Source: Hygrophila difformis (lineage: Eukaryota; Streptophyta; Magnoliopsida; Lamiales; Acanthaceae). Taken from it: 64,000 nt of DNA. The notes below the pieces were generated by a model. It saw only the letters and a program-made list of their open reading frames with translations. It was not told where the DNA came from and made no database searches. The stretch spans positions 27,530,174-27,594,173 of the forward strand of contig JAOANR010000010.1 of assembly GCA_030278955.1 (NCBI GenBank). The letters are read 5' to 3'. Shown here one piece after another: positions 10,294 through 22,200 of the stretch. The number at the start of each line of letters is the position of its first letter. Position 1 is the first letter of the stretch. A program made the translations under genes and the position numbers.

Positions 10294-12426
10294 ATGGCTT
10301 CGTCGTCGTCAAACCCTAGTGGGAGTCGGGGGTAAGTATCTCTGTTTCGTTTTCGCGCTCGGTTTCAAGTTTACAGTTTTGTCTTTTCATCTTCCGTGCG
10401 AAATCGAGGGTAGGAAGGGGAATGTTGTTGTTTCTCATGACGGGAAGAGTGGGAAAGTGGTCGGAGTGTGTTGGGTTTGTTCAGAAATGGGGTAGAAATC
10501 GACTAGGCAGAACCTAGGGCTCTAGGTTTTGTGTTCTTAACGACCATTTAAGGGTTCGAATTTTCTGTGATTCAGGGGGTGTTCTTATTTTGAAAATGAG
10601 GGTCTCAAAACCCTTTAAAATTTGATTTTTTTGTTCATATTGCAGTACTATTGTTCCATTTGTGTTTATGTGTGTATCTGTGCTTTCTGCTTTGTGATTT
10701 TGGTAACTTGTGAGTAGGGTTAACACTGTGGTCGTGCTTTCTTTAGCCACTGTGTTGTTTTTCAATAGATAAGTGTTGATGATGACTGAAAATGTATATT
10801 GATGATATCTGCAAAATTTATGTTTTTAAAGCATGAGTTTTGTTGGTAACATTAGTACATTACAGTAGTATAGATGGATCAACTGTTCTCGTTTCTGTTA
10901 ATGTTTGCATGTATATTGTTATGTGAGTATTTTGGTAATGAATGCTTTTGTCGGGTACATGTTGCCCACACATGGCAAACTCAACCCCAAAGGTTGACGT
11001 CTCCACATACGGAAACATGGTATTACATTCAGAAACCATGCCAAAATTTTTCCAACACTTTTGGCATAGCATTTATGTATGAAAAGACAAATTTTCGGAG
11101 TATTTCTTTGTTTAAGTGGTTGATCTCTGTCAACTTGGAACAAGTGGGAAATACTTGTAAGGAATGTTTTGTTTTATTCCTCAAAAACCCACTTTCCAAA
11201 ACAAAATCCAAATGGGGGACCACTCACACCCCCAATTTCATTAAATAAACAAGTCAACCCTTTTCATAAAAATCCAAAAATCGCCTTTTGTATGTATGCA
11301 TGTTTATTTTTATTTTTACTTCTTATTTTTGGTCATGGTCCATTGTACATACTAGTAATTGCATAGTTTATCGTTTGCATTCGATTTTCATCATTAATCT
11401 CTTATCTTCCTTACCTCACATGATTTAAATCACTTTTTAAGTGATAAAAATCAAATTCCTTCGTAGGCTCAATAACCTACGAAATTTTCTCTTTTTGGTC
11501 CTTTGACCACCCAAAAACATCTTAGACTATTTATAGTCTAAGAGAAATTTCTAAGGATCCAAGATCCTTATCTCTCTCTAGCTTCCTTATTTTTGCTAAG
11601 ATAAGAGTAGATTTGATAATCTGACCCCTTGGACTTTCATAGTGTACCTCAAGTGAGACAGGTGCTAGAAAGTGAACTGTACTTCGAAGTGGCTGAAGGT
11701 ATTAGGCTGAGGGTCTCAGACCTAATCATCTCTCCATGTCTTTTCAGAGACATCATTCCCCTAGCCCCAAACGAAGATCACGAGGAAGAAACCCAACTAC
11801 TGGATCTGCCAGTGGAGCTCCTAGGAGAAATCCTCTCCCGCATCGGAGAGGATTGCATCAAGAAAGTGTGGAGGGTCAGAGAAGTGTGCACCAAGCTCAG
11901 GGATGCAGCTGATCTTCCCATTGTCTACAAAAGGTGTGAACTGGAGACCACCATCGTCAAGATGTGGGAACAGAGGATGGAGCTGCAAAAGGAGGCACTC
12001 ATGGTCAAGTGCGAAGAAGCTGGCAACTACAACCTGAAACTCATCCCAGCCCTGCAGGCATTCGGAGCAGGAAATGAGACTCTAGCATGTGAGCTACTAA
12101 AGGAAGGGATTGAGGACAACCACAAGGCCTCAATCTTTGTCAGAGGATACATGCTGCTCAGCAAGCTGGACAATGAACAGGTCCAGCAGGGAGTGTCAAT
12201 GATCGACAGGATCATAACCAGCAGGTTCGTCATGCAATACGTTGGAACTAACGTCTTCGCATGGTTGGCTGATAGCCTGGAGACACCCGACCTGTTTGGA
12301 AATCAAGGACCAAGGGTCTACTGCACCAGGGTGTTGGAGGAAGATGAGGATGACATGGTAGATTTCTGCGTACCATGCAGCCTGACGAATTATGTCCATT
12401 GGACCAGAATTTTCTTCCAAGGATAG
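10294..12426 (+). CDS. F-box protein carried by element A (two exons)
   Basis: Proposed exons are 10,294-10,331 and 11,748-12,426, joined across a 1,416-base GT-AG intron (donor GGTAAGT, acceptor CTTTTCAG). The join keeps frame (phase 2) and gives about 238 residues beginning MASSSSNPSGSRG. An F-box lies at about residues 26-70 (LLDLPVELLGEILSRIG). It is followed by a helical region with AGNYNLKLIPALQAFG and a DNHKASIFVRGYMLLSK block, then a C-terminal Cys motif, VYC and FCVPC. The layout resembles plant F-box proteins of the At2g35280/At1g67623 type, which are SCF ubiquitin-ligase receptors; the substrate is unknown. No ATG opens the large exon, which supports the spliced model. The gene sits between pol and the 3' purine tract, where Athila elements usually carry an env-like frame. 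The same gene family occurs at the same place in element B. Confidence 0.72.
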
Positions 12427-13444
12427 AGGGGAAAGATGCTGAAGATGGACGGAATCTGTAAAGATTCACTTTTGACTGGACTCACTGGAACCGTATTTTG
12501 GTAACTTTCTGACTGATCTCTGACGCTAACCTATCCAAGTGTACAGCTTTGTCTGTATTGACGTTTGGCTGTGATTAAGGTCGTGTACTGTATGACGAAC
12601 CTTGAATCTGTTTGTTTTGATGGTAGTACGACGTATTTTGGGCAGTCGTACATTTACTGCTTTCCACAAGAGAATTTCGTCTTGAGTTCTCCATTATTCG
12701 AAAAAGATGGCAGTCCAAGATGAATAAGTGACTGTCACGCCAAAAACAAGCTGTGACATGCTTGCATGCTCACAGTGTCTTTTTACTGCTTTCAATTAAA
12801 CAAACCGGCATAAAACAAGCATAAAGCTGTCACCTAAATTCACATGTTGAATTTAGGCTGATGACGAAATCTTCAGACTATTGCATTGGGATAAAACAAT
12901 TAAAAATATGCACGACATAAATTCTTGAAGTTTTGAGCTATAAAAATCCAATGATATGATCACTTGAAAGACTAACAAACTTTCATGTTGAGAATTTGAT
13001 TGAATAAGTTGTACGAATTTTTCAAAGGTTAAATTTGAGAATAAAAGCATGTCATGATCAAACCGTCCCTTGTGAGATCTGAGCCGAGTCATTTTTACTC
13101 AACACTTCTTTGATTGTGTGAATCAATTCGATTAAAGGGCTCTAGAACTTGCAATTGGGACCGATTCAAGACCATGCCATATTCCCGAAATCGAGCATAT
13201 GATCGAGGCACTTAGAAAACCCAAAATTTTGGCTTTCGTTTGAATTCCAAACCCAAAAACATTTTCCCTTTAGGATCAACCAATCTGAGCCTTTAAACCT
13301 AATCTTTATTTGAAGCCACTATATTACTCCTAGCCTTACAAAAAGACCAAGAAAATCAAACCCAAGTGTACATGAGACATCCCATCAAGGCATTGTAATT
13401 TTTTATCATCAAATATGTATCCATTGGTGTGCTATAAACCGATT

Positions 13445-13475
<31 letters not shown>

Positions 13476-14156
13476 GAAGAAGTTGAGATCTATTTAACAA
13501 GAATAAATTGCGAATGACAAAGCAAATTAGACAAAGTCTAATGTCATGCAATAGAAAAAGAAAAACAAAAGAAAGATAGAAATAATGATGATCATAAATT
13601 CTACAAAATGCCAAGCTATGGTGGAATGGTGTCATGTCACTTTTTAGCCCAATAATTCCTTTTCCTACCAAATGTTACAACCGTATGCCCCGTTATAACC
13701 TTGAATAAGACCTCGGGATCTCGATTTGAGGAAATGAGTAGGTGGCGAGTTGGTCCAGTTGCAAGCTTATGGGAGAATTTAATTGAATTTGATTTTGAGC
13801 GTTGACGATGAAAGCCAATCTTGAGAGTGAGTGAACTTTCCGATTCTACTATATGTGAGGCTCTGCTTTGATTGATTAATGATTCATGTCATGCCTAAAT
13901 TCAAGAATTAAGCCAATGTGATTTTCTAAACACATATTCAAGAAAATTAACAATAATGATTGATTTGTGTGTTCACTCAAGTGAGAAGTATCATTCCATT
14001 AAACACTGCAACTAAGAGAGTTTAATACTTGTAATTTTGATTGTCTTATCCCAATATAAAAAGAATGAAATTTCTGAGACCACGCAAATGGATTGAATAT
14101 GCAGAGTCCAAGCTCCTAGGAGCACTGACTCTGACTGCTCGGGGACGATCAGTATT
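12427..14156 (+). other. Non-coding 3' part of element A interior
   Basis: No supportable gene. It holds the 3' flank of the F-box gene, a small inverted repeat (GTACGAC/GTCGTAC near 12,627-12,651), a run of 20 A at 13,446-13,465 followed by a short GA repeat, and AT-rich sequence. In element B the matching position carries a long transposon-type reading frame, which is absent here. Confidence 0.6.
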
Positions 14157-14170
14157 AAATGTGAGGATGT
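14157..14170 (+). other. 3' polypurine tract of element A
   Basis: AAATGTGAGGATGT directly precedes the LTR start TGATAATGG at 14,171. The - strand of element B has the nearly identical AAATGTGAGGATGG before its LTR start, which supports this as the plus-strand priming site. Confidence 0.7.
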
Positions 14171-14504
14171 TGATAATGGCCAAAATTGTCCATTATTTCC
14201 AATCCATTTCCGTGTCTGAGACGGACATTTTGATCGTGATTCCATCTTATTTCAATAAGAAGCAGTTGAATTTGACAGATTAATGCGAGTTTGTAAAAAC
14301 ATCGAGCCGGTAACAAAAAGACACAAAACATGCAATTTTTAATTGTATTTGTGTTAGAAAAATCCAAAAACATGAAAAAAGGAAAAAGAAAAGAAAAAGG
14401 AATGAAAAGATGGGCAAAAGAATAAAAGAGCCCACAAAAATCCAAAAAGATGGGAAAAAGATTGAAAATCCCACAACTGAAAATTGGTTAAGTGTTGAAG
14501 CATA

Positions 14505-14890
14505 ATTCGAATTGTGAGCAATTCGAATTAATTCGAATTGCACAACAATTCGAATTGCAAAAGAGAGCAAAGAAATGGTTAAGTGTTGGAAGGGATGCAG
14601 AAGTCTAATTCGAATTGTTCAAGTTCGAATTAATTCGAATTAGGGAATGAAGAGAGAAGAAACCCAAAGGCAAGAAGAAGAGGCAATTCGAATTGTCCAA
14701 TTCGAATTAATTCGAATTGGCACAAACAATTCGAATTGCCAACAAGTGCAAGGAAGCCAAGCAAGAAACCCTCATCCAATTCGAGAAAAGACCAATTCGA
14801 ATTATCCTCAACAATTCGAATTGATAACTGAAGGCCAAAATCCCAGCTCAAGGAAGAGATCTCACAATTCGAATTAATTCGAATTGGGTG
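14505..14890 (+). promoter_or_regulatory. AATTCGAATT cluster in LTR U3
   Basis: About 14 exact AATTCGAATT copies, with repeated triads in which two head-to-head copies are flanked by single ones. The cluster ends about 80 bases upstream of the LTR TATA box. Similar blocks lie at about 50-300, 15,840-16,310, 21,935-22,400 and 23,335-23,730, all in LTRs of A or A'. Confidence 0.6.
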
Positions 14891-14969
14891 AGATAATTCG
14901 AACTTCACTCAACAACTCATCTAAAGAAAGCTGTGCACAACATTAGGGGCCTAGGGTTTTGAAGATTGT

Positions 14970-14979
14970 CTATAAAAGC
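14970..14979 (+). promoter_or_regulatory. TATA box of LTR A
   Basis: CTATAAAAGC lies after the U3 repeat cluster. It is conserved in the inverted LTR of A' at 23,251-23,261. Element transcription probably starts about 30 bases downstream, which would put the U3/R border near 15,005. Confidence 0.65.
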
Positions 14980-15839
14980 AGACCTTCCACAACAGAATCA
15001 AAAGATCAAGAATTTTAACCAAAAAGCAGCTTGGGACAAAAAGAACAGCAGGAGGTTCCACACCCCTTAAGGGTTAGGTAGGTAGTTTAGTTTAGTTTAG
15101 TTTATTTTTCTTGCAAATAGTGTAATCTTTACATGCTTTGATCTTAGTTTAGTGCAGAAGCAGTTTGTGTAACCCTTAGAGTAGCCATTTTCCATATTTT
15201 TACATGCTTTCTAGTTAGAATAAACCCTACCTTCAAGCTAATGATGGTTTTGGGTTCTTTATTTTGCTTTCAAAGTGTCAATACAAGGAAAATTTCCAGA
15301 AATGGTTTTATTCATTTGTTTTGGCACTCTTAAATGCTTTCCCTAGAAATAAATGCTTAGTATGTTTGTTTGTTTCAACTAGGTTACATTTATTATGTCC
15401 TAGTTGACATTCAAACTTAATAAATGCATGTTTGGTGGGTTTTTGGCTTGATTTAGTGCCTTAGAGCTTCAAATAAGTGTTCTTAGGTTTTAGATGTTTT
15501 TAAGGTTTGTTATAATTTATATTTCGGTTTTATTCTTCCTGCCTTAATCTTATTTCATGCTACCTTAGATAACTTGAGTGTTCTTAGTTTATTCATGCAG
15601 TTCTTACATAACTAGATGTTTTAGGGTCTTTGATCTTTGATCTCTTGTTTGTAGCAGTAGGTTTTGAATTTTGCCAATACCCACTAGACACGTATTTGTT
15701 TATTTCTTGAAAATCTCACTAGGGTGGCTGTGAAATGACATTGATGTGAGATGAGGGATTTAGTAAATCTAAACCCATCATTACAGTACAGTGTTCACCT
15801 AACCCATACTTGTGAGAACAAAAATTGTTGTGGTCTGAA

Positions 15840-16310
15840 AATATGTGATTCGAATTGAGGCAATTCGAATTATCTCGAATTGCCTAAGAAATTCGAACTG
15901 CATACCCAAAAATTATTCTCATGTGGTTTCCACCCAATTCGAATTATTCAATTCGAATTAACTCGAATTGCTCCACAATTCGAATTGGCTTGAAAACGAC
16001 ATTGTATCCATTGTCATCCCTTCATGCCTTAGTTTATTTTCCATCTCTTACCAATTCGAATTGTCCAATTCGAATTAATTCGAATTGCTGGACAATTCGA
16101 ATTCACCATCCCCTTGAGGTATATGCCTTAGTCAATTTTGAGCAAGGAAAGGACTTCATCAATTCGAGTTGTCCAATTCGGATTAATTCGAATTGCTCAA
16201 CAATTCGAATTAGATGATATCTCATTCCTTTGCAAGGATTAATTGGGTAAGATCATACTTCATTCTTCATGCATTCTCAATTCGAATTACCCCAATGATT
16301 CGAATTGAAC
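15840..16310 (+). repeat. Second AATTCGAATT block in LTR A
   Basis: About 11 exact copies plus variants such as ATCTCGAATT. It lies about 900 bases downstream of the LTR TATA box, so it is within the transcribed part. The left LTR copy (from base 47) lacks one 10-bp unit, which is the only length difference seen between the two LTRs. Confidence 0.7.
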
Positions 16311-19036
16311 TATCCCTTCTATTTTGAAAATTCCAAAAATATTTTCTTTCATGATTTGTGTAAGTTGCATGGGTGTAATGGGCCTCTGCCCAGTTCATCT
16401 GATTTCCATTACACATTTCAACCCATTAGTGTCCACTTATTGTGTGCTTAACACCCACACAATACAAAATATTTTCTTACTTTCATATTTTCTCCTTCAT
16501 TGTGTGTATGAACGGATAATGAGAAACGCACAGATTAATGTTGGTGAAAGGTCCCTTCACAGGGATATCGATTAACCCGTCTTCTGTGTGTCAATCATTA
16601 TTTGTTATTTTGCATGATCTGGTTAGTGGTTGGTGGAAGCTTCGGCGAGTGTTCTCTTCACTAAGAGTTTCGATTAGTCACTCAGCCAATTCCTAATCAG
16701 ATACAGTTTTCATTTTCTTTATCTTAATTTCTCAACCTGAATTCAAGTTGCAATAGTATCAACTGATGTCGACCAACATCAGTTGAGAAATATTACAGCA
16801 AGAAATATGTGGGTTTTTCTTCCACTCACAGACAAAAGAAAACTAAATGACGGCGGTCACCGTTGTTTGGGGATCTTTCTGTCTAAAATCAGTCATCTGA
16901 GAAGATTGGGGACCGGACAGCAGATGTTTGCAGTCCGGAGAACCCCAACTATCTCTGGCACTCCTTTTAGCCGATTTCTTCTCATCTCAGGCTAATCCAC
17001 CTTTGTGTATCGCATTCTGTCTAACCCCACCATATATTTTGGGGTGTTTTATTTTCCTTTTCATATACTTGTATGCATGATACTATTATGTAGATGTTCT
17101 GGTCTTACTATTATTTTGGGGATCCTTCTCCTTGGACACAGAAGTCTTGATTCAAATCAGATGCTGCATAATAAATTTCCAACAAAAATTCCTTTATAAA
17201 ATCCGGATCTGAGTAAGGGATAAATTCGACAGTTATGACTAATTCATCTTCCACGGGGGGTTGATTTTGAGAGCTTAGAAGCAGAGTCAGCGATTAGGTC
17301 TCATCTAGACTGAAAGGATCTGTGTTTTAATTGAGAGTCTAGTACCTGTCTAGGGAATGATTTTCAAATATTCATTTGCTTCTCAAAATTGCTGTGTGTT
17401 GGAAATCTGATGTTAGATATCGCATCAAGTCAATATCCACTTGGGTGTAGATGAGATGTGATAAATAATATTGGAGGGACAACATATAGGCCTTGGTGAA
17501 TTTCTAAGGTATGGTCGAGTACTCCTTCGACTACTATCTTCTTCTGCCAAAGTCTAGAATTGAGTCTTGAGTGAGTACATCCGGAATAGGTTCATTTATG
17601 GATCTGTTTCATTCAGTTTGTATCTCATAACTGACCAGGAGTTGTAAGCCCTGTGGCTTATCGATGTCTTGGAGGTTCTTGATCTGCATCTGGTCACTAA
17701 GACCAGGGGCTCTTTTATACTAACGGAAAGAGACGTTTTTAACGATTCCGAGTGATAGATTTAAATGCTTTCTTTACAGCTTTCTTACTGCTTTCCTTTA
17801 AATGCTTTCATAGAGGTCACTCGAAAGAATTAGGGGCTGTCCATCTGTTAAAAGGTTTGAGAGTTATGGAATGGTTTGGGGCTTGATTTGAAACTTTGGG
17901 TGTGACATGGGGGATTGATAGCAGTACTTGGCATGTCAACTAATGATTTGACAGGTGTTGCTCGTCCACCGTAAACGATTAACATACTTTTGCAAGGCAT
18001 TGCAAGGGGAGTTAAGAGTTTATGGTATCTTAGAAATTGCTATCTTAAGAGCATGTAAACTCTTACTGTAAGTACCTGTCTGTTAAAGGGAACATGGTAT
18101 AGAGAACATGAGAGTTAGCTAACTAGAGGATTATCCCAAGCTAAGATCTGCGTATTAAAAATGGAAGTTTAATTGTGTTGCATCTGAATCTTGTCCAATC
18201 TTTATTATTTCCTCCCTGTCCCTTCTGTCATATTTAAACCTGCTTTCTAGATAGTGTAGCATAATCTTAAATTGCTTTCGTAGTATAGATTTAATTGCTT
18301 TCCTCGATCTAGTTTACCATGCTTTGTAGAATAATTTTTACTGCTTTCATGATCTGGTTTAATTTATGTCAAGTAGTCTTTAGAAACCCTTGCAAAACTT
18401 GAAACGAGTAACCGAGTGGAAAATCTTAGTAAACGACGTGGGCCCTGCTTCCATCGCACATCCTCCAGTGAACGATCCGGTACTTACTATAAATTACTGC
18501 AACTTTTGACCCGTGCGCTTTCGGGAGCACAGTTTCTTGACACGAGTAAATAAAAACAACATTTTGGGAAAATACTCGTACAGTGGGAAGATGTTCAAGA
18601 ATTTCATGGCAGGTATCTTCTTGACATGAAATTAAGAGAAGCATCATGGTGCAGATATCAGGGACTTTCAGAGTGACAGACTGAAGGTCCATCCCTGTTG
18701 CACCGTGATATTTGTCAAAAGTTTCATGGCTGGAAGAACCACAGTGCCGTTTGAACCCCACAGGAGTAATAAAAAGGGAAATCTTAATATATTCTTAAAC
18801 CCCTTCCCTCAATCATAACTCTTTTCATTTAATAAATCCGAACTTGGAAATTGTATTTAGACGGTTCTTCAACCCCCCAGTAGCAAAATGAAACTTGAGC
18901 AAAAGTTTCATGGCGCCGTTGCCGGGGACTCTTGAGGCACCATTTGAAATCACAGTTTCCTCCTTAAGCAATAAACCAGTAAAGGGATTTTTCAGAAGAA
19001 AATTACTCGTGTTGGAGAAGCTCGTCAAAAGTTTCA

Positions 19037-19060
19037 TAATGTGTTCCTTCTCCGTTGCAT
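19037..19060 (-). pseudogene. Truncated gag start of A'
   Basis: The ATG at 19,060 and seven further codons match the first eight codons of element A gag (3,171-3,194). The frame is interrupted by the insertion of A. Confidence 0.75.
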
Positions 19061-19189
19061 AAGCAGTTGGTATCAAGCTTTTGACAGTACCTGTACAACC
19101 CCCAGGTTAGTAACGGCTCAAGAATATATACAAGAACTATCTATGAGTAAATCAGGAATGTAATTCTCCTAGTAAACGGCGCTGCATCC

Positions 19190-19207
19190 TCCCCGGCAAC
19201 GGCGCCA
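19190..19207 (-). other. Primer binding site of A'
   Basis: On the - strand it reads TGGCGCCGTTGCCGGGGA and follows TTTCA, the LTR end. A second copy inside the LTR lies at 19,325-19,342, as in element A. Confidence 0.85.
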
Positions 19208-22200
19208 TGAAACTTTTGCTCCCGAGCCGAAGTTTCATGGTGCAGCCGGGGTAAATAATTCAATCTTACCAGACACCATTGTTCAATACTTAATAAAGTA
19301 TTATTTATTACAACTGTCTGTATCTCCCCGGCAACGGCGCCATGAAACTTTTGCTCCCAGTTTGCGTGACACGAGTATTTTCTGAAATATCAGGTTTGGA
19401 TTTATTAAATAAAAGAATTATGATTTAGGGGATGGGTTTAAGAATATGTTGAGATTTCCCTTTTTATTACTCATGTGGGGTTCAAACGGCACTGTGGTCC
19501 TTCCCGCCATGAAACTTTTGACAAATATCACGGTGCAACCGGGATGGACCTTCAGTCTGTCACCCTGAAAGTCCTTGGTATCTGCACCATGATGTTTCGC
19601 TTAATTTCATGTCAAGAAGATACCAGCCATGAAATTCTTGAACATCTTCCCACTGTATGAGTATTCTCCCAAAATGTTGTTTTTATTTACTCGTGTCAAG
19701 AAACTGTGCTCCCGAAAGCGCACGGAGTCAAAAATTGCAGTAATTTATAGTAAGTACCGGATCGTTCACTGGAGGATGTGCGATGGAAGCAGGGCCCACG
19801 TCGTTTACTAAGATTTTCCACTCGGTTACTCGTTTCAAGTTTTGCAAGGGTTTCTAATAACTACTTGACATAAATTAAACCAGATCATGAAAGCAGTAAA
19901 AATTATTCTACAAAGCATGGTAAACTAGATCGGAGAAAGCAATTAAATCTATACTACGAAAGCAATATAAAATTATGCTACACTATCTAGGAAGCAGGTT
20001 TAAATATGACAGAAGGGACATGGAGGAAATAATAAAGATTGGACAAGATTCAGATGATACACAATTAAACTTCCAATTTTTATACACAGATCTTAGCTTG
20101 GGATAATCTTCTAGTTAGCTAATTCTCATGCTTTCTGCACCATGTTCCCTTTAACAGACAGGTACTTATGGTGAGAATTTACATGCTCTTAAGACAACAA
20201 TTTCTAAGATACCATAAACTCTTATCTCCCCTTGCAATGCCTTGCAAAAGTATGTTAATTACTTACGGTGGACGAGCAACACCTGTCAAATCATTAGTTG
20301 ACATGCCAAGTACTGCTATCATTCCCCCATGTCACACCCAAAGTTTCAAATCAAGCCCCAAACCATTCCATAACTCTCAAACCTTTTAACAGATGGACAG
20401 CCCCTAATTCTTCCGAGTGACCTCTATGAACGCATTTAAAGGAAAGCAGTAAAGAAAGCTGTAAAGAAAGCATTTAAACCTATCACTCGGAAGCGTTAAA
20501 AACGTCTCTTTCCGTTAGTATAAAAGAGCCCCTGGTCTTGGTGACCAGATGCAGATCAAGAACCCCCGAGATATCAATAAGCCACAGGGCTTACAACATC
20601 TTGGTAGTTATGAGTTACAAACTGAATGAAACAGATCCATAAGTGAACCTATTCCGGATGTACTCACTCAAGACTCAATTCTAGACTTTGGCAGAAGAAT
20701 ATAGTAGTCGAAGGAATACTCGACCTTACCCTATAAATTCACCAAGGCCTATATGTTGTTCCTCTAGTATTATTTATCACATCTCATCTACACCCAAGTG
20801 GATATTGACTTAATGCGATATCTAACATCAGATTTCCAACACACAGCAATTTTGAGAAGCAAATGGATATTTGAAAATCATTCCCTAGACAGGTACTAAA
20901 CTCTCAATTAAAACACAGACCCTTTCAGTCTAGATGAGACCTAATCGTTGACTCTGCTTCTAAGCTCTCAAAATCAATCCCCAGTGGAAGATGAATTAGT
21001 CATAACTGTCGAATTTATCCCTTACTCAGATCCGGATTTTACAAAGGAATTTTTGTTGAAAGTTTACTATGCAACACCTGATTTAAATCAAGACTTCTAT
21101 GTCCAAGGGGAAGGATCCCCAAAATAGCAATAAGACCAGAACATCTACATATAGTATCATGCATACAAGTATACGGAAAGGAAAATGAAATACCCCAAAA
21201 TATATGGTGGGGTTAGACAGAATGTGATACACAAAGGTGGATTAGCCTGAGATGAGAAGAAATCAGCTAAAAGGAATGCCAGAGATAGTTGAGGTTCTCC
21301 GGACTGCAAACATCTGCTGTCCGGTTCCCAATTATCCCAGATGATTGATTTTAGACAAAAGAATTCCAAACGACGGTGACCGCCGTCATTCAGTTTTCTT
21401 TTGTCTGTGAGTAGAAGAAAAACCCACATATTTCTTGCTGTAATATTTCTCAACTGATGTTGGTCGACATCAGTTAATACTATTGCAACTTGAATTCAGG
21501 TTGAGAAATTAAGATAAGGAAAATTAAAACTGTATCTGATTAGGAATTGGCTGAGTGACTAATCGAAACTCTTAGTGAAGAGAACGCTCGCCGAAGCTTC
21601 CACCAACCACTAACCAGATCATGCAAAATAACAGATAATGATTGACACACAGAAGACGGGTTAGTCGATATCCCTGTGAAGGGACCTTTCACCAACATTA
21701 ATCTATGTGTTTCTCATTATCCGTTCATACACACAATGAACGAGAAAATTATAAAAGTAAGAAAATATTTTTGGTATTGTGTGGGTGTTAAGCACACAAT
21801 AATTGGACACTAATAGGTTGAAATGTGTAATGGATAGAAATCAGATGAACTGGGCCGAGGCCCAATACATCCATGCAACTTACACAAATCATGAAAGAAA
21901 ATATTTTTGGAGTTTTCAGAATAAAAGGATAGTTCAATTCGAATTATTAGGGTAATTCGAATTGAGAATGCATGAAGAATGAAGTATGATCTTACCCAAT
22001 TTATCCTTGCAAAGGAATGAGATATCATCTAATTCGAATAGTTGAGCAATTCGAATTAATTCGAATTGCACAACTCGAATTGATAGTCCTTTCCTTGCTC
22101 AAAATTGACTAAGGCATATACCTCAAGGGGAAGGCGAATTCGAATTGTCCAGCAATTCGAATTAATTCGAATTGGACAATTCGAATTGGTTGGGGGCAGA

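Larger units (their letters stand above)
1..19036 (+). mobile_element. Element A: young Athila-type Ty3/gypsy LTR retrotransposon with F-box gene
   Basis: The sequence shows LTR, a tRNA-Asp type PBS, gag, pol, an F-box gene, a purine tract and a second LTR, all on the + strand. The left LTR is cut by the window start: base 1 matches base 16,004 of the right LTR, so about 1.83 kb lies outside. Over the 3,023 shared bases I count about 16 substitutions and one 10-bp indel, so the insertion is recent. Pol order is protease, RT, RNase H, integrase with no chromodomain, and the protease motif is DLGSS; this and the PBS fit the Athila lineage. Its right end abuts the gag start of an inverted relative at 19,037, so A is nested in it. 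The expected 5-bp target duplication is TAATG, whose left copy is outside the window. Confidence 0.9.
14171..19036 (+). repeat. Right LTR of element A (complete, 4,866 bp)
   Basis: It starts TGATAATGG and ends GTTTCA, giving TG...CA ends. The first 30 bases form an imperfect hairpin (ATAATGG with CCATTAT). U3 carries AATTCGAATT clusters at 14,505-14,890, and a second block lies at 15,840-16,310. A TATA box is at 14,970-14,979. The tail contains a PBS copy at 18,911-18,928. The LTR is unusually long for a Ty3/gypsy element. Confidence 0.92.

Noticed and set aside
10859..11248. Overlapping frames of 65-124 residues between the two F-box exons
   Set aside because: They sit in the proposed intron, overlap on both strands and show no motif.
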